Positions 23,346 through 36,400 of a DNA stretch of 64,000 nt are shown piece by piece (the stretch's first letter is position 1; every line of letters starts with the position of its first letter). The translations under genes and the position numbers were made by a program. This DNA comes from Carya illinoinensis (lineage: Eukaryota > Streptophyta > Magnoliopsida > Fagales > Juglandaceae). The stretch lies in assembly GCF_018687715.1 (NCBI RefSeq), contig NC_056760.1:36408001-36472000 (forward strand). The letters run 5' to 3'. The notes beneath the pieces are model-generated. The model worked only from the letters and a program-made list of their open reading frames with translations, did not search any database and was not told the DNA's origin.

Positions 23346-25845
23346 CTATAAACAAATTGTCTCAATGCAGTATGATCATGGTTATTGATTGGCATCTCAA
23401 TGGATGGCATTAAATACATTAAAACCCAACCAAGAGAAGCTATACTTTAAATACAAGCAGGGAAGAGAGGCAAGCTCAAAGACATGTCAGTACTAGATGA
23501 AATTACCAGAAGAAACTCTGATACGTGGCAGAGTTACAGGGAAATTATGAGACTTTCCTCCATAAAAAAATTATGAAGACACAAAAAAATAAACCAAGTA
23601 TATGTAAATACAACATCTTCTCAATTCTCACAAATCCATAGAGTAACATAGCCAACAAAATACTTGAATCAGATGTAACATACATGGCAGCCAACATCTT
23701 CCATTTCTAGAGACAAGCTTGAGTTTCCAGTGGGCGGACTTCATTGTCAGAGATAACTGTCTTCTTGCAGTGTAGAAGGCAATTAAGATACAAAGGTTCG
23801 AGTAAAATACAAACTTTGTTATAAAGAAAAAAAAGTTATCTTCAATAATACCAGTTTGGAGCTCAAGGTATAAAAAATCTGTCACAGCTTGAACTGTGTC
23901 GTGTCATGTGCTACTTGTATAAGTATAAAGTTTGAAAGATTTTGCAATAATATAATAATAGTGACTGAGAACATGCCTCTTATATATCATAAAAATATGA
24001 CACATAGGTACATGCAAAAAAAATATTACTTTTTTTATATGCTAGTCACATACCTACAGAGCCATTTATAGTAAACAAAATAACAAGGAAGTTTCTATGT
24101 TTTGGACGTGTTTCACATGCCCAGCTGGATCTCCTTGGACACCTAGGGGATTAGGGCTCCTCTAGATTACCCTATTTTCAACCACAATTTACTGTTTATA
24201 CATGTTATTTACACAATTTTGTTTTCACGACTAGGAAGACCTGTCTTGCACGTTACATGGAGTCATTGAAGAAGAAGCACTTGGAGTGAAGACAAAGGCA
24301 ACATGCATACTTTATAGTCATTATTCTTGATCAGCATATCCATCTTGTGCAAAGAAAGCCAAAATCAAGTTTCCTAAAACTGCTCCAAAGTTCTATTAAT
24401 CGAACAACTAAATACAAGTCCTAACTGTGTCTGCTATAAGTTGCAGTTATGTTCTTTGACATGTTGAACAAGATTTCAATTATCCCCTGCATGAGAACAT
24501 AAATTTTTACAACTTATGGCACAAAAGAAAGCTATGAAAATCAAATCAACTAAGATGAACTTCTCAAATAACAAACGTTTCGACGTGGTTTGTATTAAAA
24601 AATTCTGGCAGCATGTAAGTTTCTAACACTAGCAACTACAACTAACAAAAAAGGAACACTAGATTGTTAAAATATGATAAAAGATAAAGCTGGTGACATC
24701 ATTTAAGAGTAAAAATGATGAAAGATATGCTTTCTATGAGACTAATGTGAAGACTGCCTCCCTATTTTATTCAATTGGGTGATTTAGTGTTTAAAGCTCC
24801 GGTATTTCTACATCACACAACACCCAATGTTCAAGGTACAATTAGAACTGAAACATGAAAAAAAAAAAAATTGTCTAGGGTAACCATAACAACCAAGCCT
24901 TTTAAGTGATAAGCAACTAAAAAAAGGACATCTAACTATCACTTTTGAGGCCACACTAAAGCTAAAGTTTCATGGTGAGTATCAGTCCAAGATCTAAACA
25001 CTATATTAAATATAATACCATAAATCAATTAGTTGAATTTACATAAATATATACATATATATATATATATATAAAGCAATTAGGCCATAAAAAGAAAAGA
25101 AAGAGAAGACAAACAGAGCATCACAACGATTTAGTAGTCCCACTAAAAATAAAATAATGGTGCTCAAAAGTTTTCTTTCTCATGCTCAAAAGTTTTCTTT
25201 CTCCACAAGCAAGAATCCCAAACCCCCTTGAGCCAACCCCTAGGGGTTCAAAGGTGGATTCTAGTCTATCATGACCATTAATTCAGCAGGAGAGGAGCCA
25301 ATTATGGCAATCCTTCATTCTGAACAACCAAGGAGATATCAATATAGGCAAAAGTGCACAAATCCTAGGATCTTCGCTTTGAGATAACTCAACTTGATGC
25401 TGATTATTCATGTTAACTAATGGCCCACACAACAAAGCTCAACAGATACTAAAAAACAAAATATTAGCAGATATACTGAAGTGATTCAAGAGCAACATCA
25501 TCTTATTCATAAGTGAAAAGTTATAAGAATTTGCAAATAGAGCTGTTGCTATCTGTTTTATTTGTAGTACTAGTAAGTTGCCAAACATTAGATGATAGAG
25601 CTTTTGATATCATAAAACCATGTAAAGCAACTGCAATTGAATTCGAGAGTTAATACAGATAGAAAGCTGATGAATGCACACCTCCTCAGTAGAGATCCAT
25701 AACCACCCCCAAAACAAAATTTTCCACACAGGGAGAGCTGTACCAGTGGTTAAAAAAGGCATGTTACAAGTACATTTATGCAGCTATATCGAGAAAAAGA
25801 TTTCTGAACAATATGCAACAATAACGTATCCAACATCAAGAAATT
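23346..25845. other. Gene-free stretch with minor repeats
   Basis: No gene supported. A short direct match (24175-24260) to 8715-8800 and an (AT)n microsatellite at 25050-25075 are present. On the minus strand a TTGCAG-like acceptor near 24490 precedes a 19-codon frame ending in a stop; this could be a last exon but is too short to call. Confidence 0.35.
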
Positions 25846-25850
25846 ATAAG

Positions 25851-26697
25851 TGTAAAGGCAAAAATATTGGTTAGGATTAGATGAGTAAATGATAAGGTTT
25901 ATCTTATCATATTATTTATTATTGTTGGATGAATGTAAAAATAATTATTGATTTGTATCTAAACAATGCTGAGTCTATCTAGAAGTTTTAGGAGTTGTTT
26001 AGATAAGTCCCTGAAGTCAAAATTGAGTTCTGGTAGTTTTGCAATTATCTAGAAGAAATCTAAAACAGAGTTGAGTATATATCAGAAGAAGTTATCACAA
26101 AATGTTAGCAGTCCGTCGGGACGCGTTTTCGCGTTTGATGCTAACCGTCAGCAGAGTCCTATTGTAACTAGAACTCTGTTCAGACTTTCTATTTAAAGGA
26201 ATTCGGTTTTGTATCTTCTCAAGGACTTCAAGCCACAAATTTTACAGAGGAGATTCTGAGCGTTTATGAGAGAAAATTCACTTGAGAATTTTCATGGGAT
26301 TTTTCATATCTTCTTGAGTGTGAAGCAACATCGATTGGATTTCAGCCTCTGGAGTTCCAGAAGGGAAGTCAACATTTGAAGATCACCAGAGGTTCTGGCT
26401 GCTACTACGGTAGAAGACAAACGGGTCGTTTGTCTAGGCAAGTAAGAGAGTCGAATTGCAAAGGTTTTGTAATTGATTATTGCTTGTAATTGTTCTTCAA
26501 ATAATAAAATTGACTTTCCTGGGTTTGGCTGCCCCGTAGGGTTTTACCTTTAACCAATCGTTGTGTTTTGCAAGTTTGATTATTTATTTTAAAGTATTTG
26601 ATTCGTTTCATAATCTTAATAATTGAGATCTAACTTATTTGTTCAAGGAAATTGGTAGACAATTTCGTGGTTTTACAGGGGTACGTTAGGAATTTCA
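25851..26697 (+). repeat. 5' LTR of gag-only element
   Basis: Partner of 31295-32187. A TATTTAAA box-like site is at 26190-26197. It lacks two short blocks present in the 3' LTR (about 18 bp around 31765 and about 26 bp around 32015). Confidence 0.9.
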
Positions 26698-26752
26698 ATT
26701 GGCATCAGAGTGTGGTTCACTCATTCGAGTGTGATCCGTGCCCTTGTAGATC

Positions 26753-28585
26753 ATGTCGACGTCATTATACGTTCCACCATATTTCGATGGGGAAAACTAT
26801 GCTTATTGGAAAGTTCGTATGAGGGCTTTTCTCAAGTCTTTGGATGAATGTGTATGGCATTTTGTTGAACGAGGATGGAATAAACCCGAGACATCTATAG
26901 ATGCTTGGACAAAAGATGAAATTAGCAATTGCAATTTGAATAGCAAAGGACTTAACGCTATTTTCATGGCAGTATCCTCTGAAAAATTTAAAAGAATCTC
27001 CATGTGTGAGATTGCTAAAGAAGCTTGGGATATTTTGGAGGTTACACATGAAGGCACAAGAATAGTAAAAAATTCAAAATTGCAAATGCTAACCTCAAAA
27101 TTTGAAGAGATTAAAATGTTGGAAGATGAAAATTTTAATGATTTTTATGCTAGACTGAATGATATTGTGAATTTCAGGTTTAATCTCGGCGAGAAGGTGG
27201 AGGATTCAAAGATCGTGAGGAAAATTTTAAGGTCTTTACCTGAAAGATTTTGACCCAAAGTTACCGCTATTGAAAAAAGTAAAAATCTTGATGCAATAAG
27301 GGTAGAAGAATTGCTAGGTTCTTTACAAACGTATGAATCTTCGATTCCTCAAGCAAGAAAAGGTAAGTCTATTGCCTTAAAAACTATAGAAGAAAATCAA
27401 AATGATTTTTCTGATGAAGAAAATCTTAACAATGAGGATATAGATCTCATAGTAAGAAAGTTCAGAAAATTCATGTTTAATAAAAAGGATAATGGAAAGA
27501 AAAAAAGAGGTAAAGAATTTTCTGCGAAGAAAAATTATTTTAAAAAATGGAATAAAGAAAAATCTTATAAAATAAAGTGTCATGAATGTTCTGGTTATGG
27601 TTATATAAAAATTGAATGTCCAAATTTCAAGAAAAGTAAAGGAAAAGTATTGAATGTCACACTTAGTGATAGTTCAAAATCTGAAACTTCAAGTTCATCA
27701 TCTGATCATGACAATACTTTTGTGGCTTTTTCTACTGTTGTTAATGATTTTTCTGATACTGAGCTAACAAAATCTGAAAGTGATGATGACAATAGTGATT
27801 CGGAGGTTGCTCTAGTTGTGGATGATCATGAGTTGAGTTTACAAGAAGCTTACAATGATGTGTGTGAAGAAGTGATCAAATTAAAGAAACTCAACAAGAA
27901 GCTGTATAAGAAATTAACTAATATAGAGAGTGAGAAAAATAACTTGTCTGAGGCATTCAAAATTTCTGATATTGAAATAGCAAGATTAAGGGATCAAAAA
28001 ATTGCATCAAAAAAGGAATTGGAAAAGGTTCAAGAAAAAACAGCAACACAGAAATTAGAAGAGATGTTGAGTTTTCAAAAATCTAGTTGTGATCGCACGG
28101 GTTTGGGGTATATGACTTCCCAAGGTATGGAACTTAAAGACCCATCATCCGCTGCCACCTCATCAAAAGATATCATTTTTGTTAAAGGAAGTCAAGATGA
28201 GGAAACTCCAAAGAAGGTCGTGTCTACAACTCATGTTCCAAGAGCCTCACATGATAGATCAATGACAAAGAAACTCAACCAAGGTAAGTTTATTCTTATT
28301 TGTCATTATTGTGGTGTTGTTGGCCATATAAGACCAAATTACTTTAACTTGAATAAAGTGAAGAAAAATGGATGTGAAAGAAATCCAAAAAGGAAAGGAA
28401 ATAGTCTAGAGAATCAAGTTTGTGATATAAGTCAACAAATCAATTTTTTAAGTCTCAAAATTGGTGAAATAGCAGATTTTTGCTTTCAAAATAAAGAAAA
28501 GATCATACAAAGTGATGTTGATAAAAAGAATAGGCCAAAATTTAAAGCAAAGTGGGTGGTCAAAGAGGATGCCATGTCACATTAA
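26753..28585 (+). pseudogene. Copia-type gag, one in-frame stop, both zinc knuckles altered
   Basis: Starts MSTSLYVPPYFDGENYAYWK, the typical UBN2/gag opening of plant Copia elements, about 55 bases after the LTR. The capsid-like region runs to 27250 and is cut by TGA at 27251-27253; the same frame then continues to 28585. A zinc knuckle at about 27580 reads CHECSGYGYIKIEC, with Tyr where the metal-binding His normally stands. A second at about 28300 (CHYCGVVGHIRPNY) has Tyr where the last Cys belongs. An acidic/serine-rich stretch and a coiled-coil region lie between them. About 610 residues in all. Confidence 0.85.
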
Positions 28586-31294
28586 TGGATAGGACTACTT
28601 GCATGTTCTTGCATCCTTTATATTATTGCATTAGCCTAGGACATGCATTTTATTTTTCTGTTTTGTTTTATGTTTCTGTTTTTCAGTTTTAAATAAGAAA
28701 AATATAATATAAAAAAAAGAAAAAAATTCTCGTTTGGTTCAAATATTTTCTTTAAGGAAAGTGCATCCTTGATATGTCAAAGTTTGAGCATTTGTGTTCT
28801 CACATAATAAATTCCTGAACCTATACATCTTTTTATTTTGTGCGATTCACTTTGTGCATACTAACCCTATAAATTGTCTTGGCAAAGTTCATTTTCAATG
28901 CACAGTGAGAAACTTATATGTATGTCTTTTATAATTAAAGTTCACATCTTTTAACGAGATGCTCATCAAAAAGAGAGTTCATACCTTGAATTGACTAATA
29001 CTAGTTGAACCTAGTACATCAATAAAGAGCTCTCCTCTTGCCAAACACAAAGAGTTGATCCATATAGAAAAAGTCGGTGTTAATTCATTGCGGAAAAAGA
29101 CAAACACCCTACACAAATCTATCTCCTTAAGTCCTTATAGAAAGAATCGTTACTCTAATCATTGTGGAAAAAGATTGGCAGCAAAAATGGACATAAAAAA
29201 AAAGGATTGTGCAAACTAGTGTTTGGAGGAGATGCTCATGTATCTAGGCCCTAGCATAAAGTTTGACTTTTAAGGTGAAGCAACAAACTCTTGTGAGCAT
29301 CTATAAGAAGCAATCTTTCATGAACAAATGTATCAAAAAAAAATAAATTGAAGAAAGGAGTTCATAAAAATGCTATGTTATAAGTATACTCACTTACACA
29401 CTCACATGAACTTTGACATTGATAATCTTATGAGGAGTGGACATCCATAATGATTGTTGCAAATAAAAGGGTGTACTTTATTGAATTTGTTTTGTAAGTT
29501 ACACTATGTTTGAACTAAGATGCATTTAGGCATGTTACTTGCCCTATTGCTTTATATAAAAAAAAAAAAAAATTTGCTATTTTTATTTTTTCTAATCTCT
29601 ATTTATTTTAGTTTCTATAAAATAAATACAAAAATATAAATATAATTTTTTTTTTTGGTTTGTTTGAGATATGAGCCTAAATTTTTATTTTTGGTCACTT
29701 ATGCTGGTGTTGCAGTAGTCCCAGTGGGACTCTTTTTCCTCGGGCACGTGCCTAGGCACACGGCACTTATGTGCCTTATATTTTTTTCTTTCTTGTGTCT
29801 CATACATGCGCCAACCTCCCAGCCCCTTTCTCTCTTATTTTGCACGACATCCAGCTCTCTCACACATTTCCTCCTCTTTTGAGACCCAACCGAATCCTTC
29901 ATTCACTCATATCATTAGTTAGACTTTTGAAATTCTGAAGATCATCCAGTTCTACTCATCTTTGCATCCTAATCAAGGTAAGACTTATGTGATTTTCGGA
30001 CTTCTAAAATTTCTAGGGTTGATATGTTTTTCAGCCGATTTATGAGGGGCTATTCATTATATGTGATTTATTTGATTGGGTTGCGTTGAAATCACTATAA
30101 TTGCTCAGTTGAGTATTTTGTTTGCATGTATTGAGGATGGTTTTTGAGTGAGTCCTTAGCCTTTGTCATTCGGTTTTCATGGAATGCCCACCAAGTGTTT
30201 TTTTTTTTTGTCTCAACTAAGTTGTCTCAATCATTTGCTCATTGTTTAAACATACATTCATGCTCATACATCATGTCCATTTAATCCATGAAAAATTGAG
30301 ACACATGTGAGTTGTTCATCATGTCTTTCTTAGTATCTTCATCTTGGCTCACATAAGTGATATTTATTCTATTTTGTGTCTTGTCAGATTAGTGACAAAA
30401 AGGGGGACATAAACAAATTGGAATATCTTGATTTTGTGAAATTTAGGAGGAGTTTGAGCAAGTGGGAGTTTAATGCATTTGCTGAAAATATAAAAAGGGG
30501 AGCAACAAAATATTGAGGGGGAGAACTATATACTTTAGGGGAAGCAGTAGAATATTGAGGGGGAGAACTAAGTATTGCCCATGGTTATTGATGATGATTA
30601 GAACACTTTCTTTTTGTAGGTTTACATTACATCTAACTTTTGATTATTATTAGGACTAGTTTCAAAGAATGTTCTATGTCATTTCTTATCATTACTGTAT
30701 TAAGATATTTTTCACGAGATCTTGGTCTGTTGGTTGTTTTTGTCTTAGGTACACACTACATTCATCAAGTTGGTTTTGTGATCGATCCGCCAAAGGGAAG
30801 ATTGTATATGCAAAACATTCATTAAGTTGGAGCAACAATTGGTTGTAGTACGCTCTGATTGTGTACAGGCAAATGATCGACTGGTTCAACTTTCCTTGGA
30901 TGTCTAACACATTATGGCAAGTGTAGCTGATTTTGACGATGAAATATAGACCTCCATGGCTGATTGTTGACAAAAAGGGGGAGAAAAGTTTGAGGGGGAG
31001 CAGCAGCATCAAAGGGGGAGTACAATGACACAACTGGAAAAAAAAAATATTTGAAAAACTTTATCGTGTCACTCTTATTTTTTCTGTTTTCCAGTTTAGT
31101 TTTTTTTTTTTTTGAGGTTGTAATACAGATACAATTTGGCATGTGTTTTGATTAGGATAACTGTCAATTCTATTTTGTTAAATCACAACTCTTTATAATC
31201 TTCTATATTTTTTTGTGATTTAATAATTGACATATTTTCAGGAAATTTACATTCATCAAACTGGTTTCGTCATCAATCCGCCAAAGGAGGAGAT
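28586..31294. other. Non-coding interior of gag-only element with several purine tracts
   Basis: No pol motif in any frame. From 30397 onward there are repeated GGGGGAG-type purine tracts (30400, 30495, 30520, 30555, 30976, 30992, 31012 and the final one at 31284-31294). A 55-base block at about 30760-30810 is a diverged copy of the last bases before the 3' LTR (31245-31305), a duplicated pre-LTR segment. Confidence 0.6.
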
Positions 31295-32187
31295 TGTAAA
31301 GGCAAAAATATTGGCTAGGATTAGATGAGTAAATGATAAGGCTTATCTTATCATATTATTTATTATTGTTGGATGAATGTAAAAATAATTATTGATTTGT
31401 ATCTAAACAATGCTGAGTCTATCTAGAAGTTTTAGGAGTTGTTTAGATAAGTCCCTAAAGTCAAAATTGAGTTCTGGTAGTTTTGCAATTATCCAGAAGA
31501 AATCTGAAACAGAGTTGAGTATATATTAGAAGAAGTTATCACAAAATGTTAGCAGTCCATCGAGACGCATTTTTGCGTCTGTTGCTAACCGTCAGCAGAG
31601 TCCTACTGCAACTAGAACTCTATTCAGACTTTCTATTTAAAGGAATTTGGTTTTGTATCTTCTCAAGGACTTCAAGCCACGAATTTTACAGAGGAGATTC
31701 TGAGCGTTTATGAGAGAAAATTCACTTGAGAATTTTCATGGGATTTTTCATATTTTCTTGAGTGTGATCGTGTTTTGAGTGTGAAACAACATCGATTGGA
31801 TTTCAACCTCTGGAGTTTCAGAAGGGAAGTCAACATTTGAAGATCGCCAGAGGTTCTGGCTGCTACTACGGTAGAAGACAAACGGGTCGTTTGTCTAGGC
31901 AAGTAAGAGAGTCGAATTGCAAAGGTTTTGTAATTGATTATTGCTTGTAATTGTTCTTCAAATAATAAAATTGATTTTCCTGGGTTTGGCTGCCCTGTAG
32001 GGTTTTACCTTTAAAGAGTTCTTTAAAGGGTTTCCCTTCGTAACCAATCGTTGTGTTTTGCAAGTTTGATTATTTATTTTAAAGTATTTGATTCGTTTCA
32101 TAATCTTAATAATTGAGATCTAACTTATTTGTTCAAGGAAATTGGTAGACAATTTCGTGATTTTACAGGGATACGTTGGGAATTTCA
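31295..32187 (+). repeat. 3' LTR of gag-only element
   Basis: Ends at 32187 just before the ATAAG duplication. Substitutions against the 5' LTR are few outside the two indels, so the insertion is moderately recent. Confidence 0.9.
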
Positions 32188-32192
32188 ATAAG

Positions 32193-32780
32193 GAGTTATA
32201 TAACAGAATTAGTTCAGAAAACCATAAACAAGCATGACAGCCCATTCACATGGTTGTCTATGTATTTGTGGGCATGACAACCCATAGATAATATTTACAT
32301 ATGTATTTATAAGCATGACAGCCCATTCACATGTGCACAAATACCTAAGAATAAGACCATTAATGTAGACAAATACCATATTAAAGTAAAACAAAAATGA
32401 TCTAGTTTGGAACTTAATTATCTATGCATACATCATGCTAAAACTATGGGATGAGAAAACGAAGAAGAGGAATACTAGATTGTTAAAACTAATGGTATAA
32501 AGATATATATTGTGTCATTGAGTATTTTGGGTTTAGTAGTTTTCCCTCCGGGTATAAAAGCATTTGCATCATAACTGTATTTACTTAGTGTAAAATGATC
32601 TTGGAAAATATTTTCTGTGCTGTGCTAGGTTTGGAGAATTGACTTTGATCCATGTAAATTTGTGGATTGGATCTGTGGCATGGTGGTTTTAGGAAGTTAT
32701 TGGCTGAGAGTTCAGCCATTTCCAGTTTTGGATTGTTTCAGGAATGGCAGTGGACGAGATGTGATACTTTTTAGGAGTCT
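32193..32780. other. Gene-free stretch
   Basis: Contains an approximate direct repeat of the phrase GCATGACAGCCCATTCACATG at about 32234 and 32313. No coding signal. Confidence 0.4.
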
Positions 32781-32789
32781 TTGGCTATT

Positions 32790-33397
32790 AAATGTAATGA
32801 TTTCTGATTTTGGGGTATGTGTTTGTGTGTATCTATGGTAACCTTGTGTGTGATGCTAGATATATATGTATAGTAACCTTGTGTGTGATGCTAGATATAT
32901 ATGTATAGTAACCTTGTATGTGACACTAAGTTGCCTTTCTCTTGCTTTCCACAGATATCTATCTATATAGTGACCAGCTTGTATGTGATGCTACACTGGA
33001 GGATGCAAAAAAGTAATGTTAGATATGGACTTTCATTTCTTCCCTTTGGCTTTATAGAGATGATGTCTATTAAAATGTGGCCTGAATTGTTTTTAAATGT
33101 CTTTGTCATTTCAGTATCAGTTGCAATGTCTTAATCCAATTATTATTTGGCAGCACTTCTTTGCATCTTTTCTGTCCCGTGATGAAGCTTTCAAGCTCAT
33201 AAATGATGGATGGTTGAATCATAGAAATGGTGTAAAAGGAGCTGCAGAACAGCAGGTGTTGAATGATAACTTTGTGTATTATGGTGGATAACATGAGTTT
33301 TTAAATTTTTTTTTGTCTGCATCAGGTGCTGCCTCATTTCTCCAATGAGCAGGCCGAATTTTTAAGTTTGGAAGAAATTTCCAAAACAAAAGTACCA
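32790..33397 (+). pseudogene. GRAM-domain gene remnant, copy C 5' part (best preserved)
   Basis: Exon 33154-33255 follows a TTATTTGGCAG acceptor and ends before a GTGTTG donor. Its 34 codons read HFFASFLSRDEAFKLINDGW and onward without a stop, the signature of the C-terminal part of a GRAM domain, a lipid-binding fold found in membrane-contact (VASt/GRAM) proteins. A following piece (33320-33395, after TGCATCAG) reads VLPHFSNEQAEFLSLEEISK and may be the next exon. The gene is then split by the LINE. Upstream GRAM exons were not found, so this is a fragment. Confidence 0.5.
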
Positions 33398-33446
33398 TCA
33401 ATTGTTTTTTTTTTTTTTTGAAAGAACATACCTCTGTATCTTATAT

Positions 33447-36400
33447 TCATTCATCTGTATTCATTACAATTTTGTCCTTCATTACAAAGTATTGAATACC
33501 TGCAGGACCCTCCTCTATCCATATTTGTTCCCCATTTACAGTTAAGGAAAATTTTGCAAGAAAATGAGCTACTCTGTTACATTCTCTATATGTGTGTATA
33601 ACCTTCCACATTGGCCTGTTCCTCAGTATATCCTTAACATCTTCAACCAACTGACCATGCCATTCCCAATTAGTCTCAGGATTATTAACAGCCTTAACTA
33701 TGTTCAATGCATCTCCTTCAAAAACTACCTCTGTCAAGTTTAAATCTGCACAAATCCGCAAGGCACACCATAGTGCTTGAAGCTCAGCTACCAAAGGGCT
33801 GCATACATTCTGCTTTTGAGAGCACACAGATACCATTAGATCCCCATTTTCATTTCTTATCACTACACCTGCTCCCATTCTCCCTTCTTCTAGTTTTAAT
33901 GCTGCATCCCAATTTGCTTTTATTTTGCCAGTTGCAGGAGCTGTCCATCGACACAGACCTCTCTGCCTTGTTCCACCCATTTGGCACCTTTCATTTTGTT
34001 TCTGAGCTTGTTGAAACTCAGATAGGCTGGCTATAGCTTGGCTGAATATCACATCAGGCCCTTCAAATTTATTCTCAAAAACAAAGAAATTTCGCCTTAA
34101 CCAAATCCTCCTCAACACTACAGCCATAAGCTCCAATTCCTCTTCCTGCAACTTTTCACACCAGTCTGCCCATAACTCTTGCATATCTCTTTCAGTAGAT
34201 GCCCACTTCTGCACTGGGCTTGCTTTGTCTGCCCATACATCCATAGCCCCACCACAGCTCCATAGAGCATGTGTAACTGTTTCCTTTTGTAATTTGCATA
34301 TTGGACAGAAAGAATCCCTAACCACCTTCCTGCAAGCCAGATTCCACCTTGTTGGTAAGCAATTATTCAGTGCTTTCCAAACAAACATCTTCACTACTCC
34401 AGGAATGTTCAATTTCCATACATTCTTCCAGATGACTGTTACACCATTCGATGCTTCCCCCTTTCCTCTATGCTTTCTACTCATCTCTAAGTGGTATGCA
34501 CTTTTTACATTAAACTGTCCATTTTTTGTGGGGGCCCATATTAACTTATCTGGTTTACCAGAGGGACTAATTGGTAGACTGCAGACTAATTTTGCCTCAT
34601 CTTCATCAAGAATTTCCTTTATCATCTCCTCTCTCCATGTCTTAGTAACCCCATCAATTAGAACTTTAACCTTTGCATCAGCTGGTAAAGAGTGCCTGGG
34701 AGATTGAATTTTGAAAGTAGACAGCTTAGGTATCCACCTATCACCCCATATATTGATATTTTCCCCATCACCAACTCTCCACACCAATCCTTCCTTTAAT
34801 AAATCCAAGGAACCCCATAAGCTTCTCCACAAAGTTGAAGGCCTGTAACCCAAACTTGCATCTAGTAGTTTCCCATGCCTGAAATACTTCTCTCTCAGTA
34901 TCCTTGCAGCCAAAGATTGTGGATTCACTAGCACTCTCCAGCATTGTTTGGCCAAGAGAGCCTTATTGAAACTCTCAAGCTCTCGGAATCCCAAACCACC
35001 ACCATGTTTCCAGACCCCCATCTTAGACCAGCTTCTCCATTGTATTTTATTATCCTCTTTCTTATAGCCCCACCAAAACTTTGCCATCTGTGCTGCTATC
35101 TCCTTACATAACTTCTTTGGAAGTTTAAACACACTCATGTAATAAGTGGGAATGGATTGTATAACTGCCTTTAGCAATACTTCCTTCCCTGAGGGAGACA
35201 AAAATTGATTTTTCCAGTTTTGAAGCTTCTTCCACACTTTGTCCTTGATGACTCTAAAAGAGTTATACTTCGATCTACCAACTGTGATTGGCAGACCCAA
35301 ATATTTTTCACAACAACTCTGCTGTCTAGCCCCCATCTCTCTTATAATACCTTCCTTCACAGAAGCTTTGACTTTGGGACTAAAAAACACAAAGGTTTTC
35401 TGTTTGTTGAGGCTCTGACCTGAAGCTGCTTCATAAGTCCCAAGAATGTCCATTATCTTCCTCCATTCCACCCAACTAGCCTTACCAAAAATGATGCAAT
35501 CATCTGCAAATAACAGATGGGTAACCCTTAAGCCTCCTCTAGCCACTGCCACACCTTTTAGTTCTGAACCATTTTCAGCCTTGTTAAGCAAAGCACTTAG
35601 ACCTTCAGCACACAAAAGGAACAAGTAAGGAGATAATGGATCTCCTTGTCTTAATCCTCTTGAAGGCACAATAGTCTCCCCTGGCTTGCCATTAACTAAA
35701 ACAGCATATGTGACAGATGATATGCACTTCATTATCCACCCAATCCACCTTTCACCGAAACCCATTTTCCTCATTATTGCCTCAAGATAGCCCCATTCTA
35801 CCCTGTCATAGGCCTTAGAAATATCCAGTTTTAAAGCCATACTCCCACCCTTACATCTTTGCCTTGAATTCATAGAATGAAGCACCTCATAGGCTGCAAT
35901 CACATTATCTGAGATTAACCTCCCTGGTATGAAGGCACTTTGGCTCCTTGAGATAATAGCATCCATAACTTTCTTTAATCTGTTGGCAAGGGTCTTTGCT
36001 ATAAGCTTATACAATACATTGCACAAGCTTATTGGTCGAAAATCATGGACAGTTTTTGGCTCACTTACTTTGGGTACAAGGGCTATATAAGTATAGTTAA
36101 GAGCAAGATTCATCTCTCCTCCATTAAGAAACTGAAGCACAGCATTACATACATCATCACCAACAATGTGCCAAAAGGATTGAAAGAAACAGGCTCCAAA
36201 CCCATCTGGTCCTGGGGATTTAAGAGGTCCCATCATTTTCAAAGCATCTTCCACCTCCTCTCTTTTGAAAGCTTTTTCTAGAAAATCATTCATCTCACAA
36301 GTAACATTTTCCTCAACTGTAATTGTGCATTTACTGATCATATCTTCCTTTGGCTTAACACTCTTATACACAGCTGTAAAAAGTTCATGAAAAGCTTTCT

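Larger units (their letters stand above)
25851..32187 (+). mobile_element. Gag-only Copia-type LTR retrotransposon (TR-GAG-like, pol absent)
   Basis: LTRs at 25851-26697 (847 bp) and 31295-32187 (893 bp) both begin TGTAAAGGC and end in TTTCA. A 5-base duplication ATAAG flanks the element (25846-25850 and 32188-32192). A TGGCATCAGAG primer-site-like sequence follows the 5' LTR at 26700. Internally only gag is recognisable (26753-28585). The remaining 2.7 kb up to the 3' LTR has no protease, integrase, RT or RNase H motif in any frame. It would need proteins from a related autonomous element to move. Confidence 0.88.

Noticed and set aside
29655..29882. 75-codon frame inside the gag-only element
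   Set aside because: Hydrophobic, Cys/Phe/Leu-rich, no counterpart to any Copia protein. Pyrimidine-rich DNA explains it.
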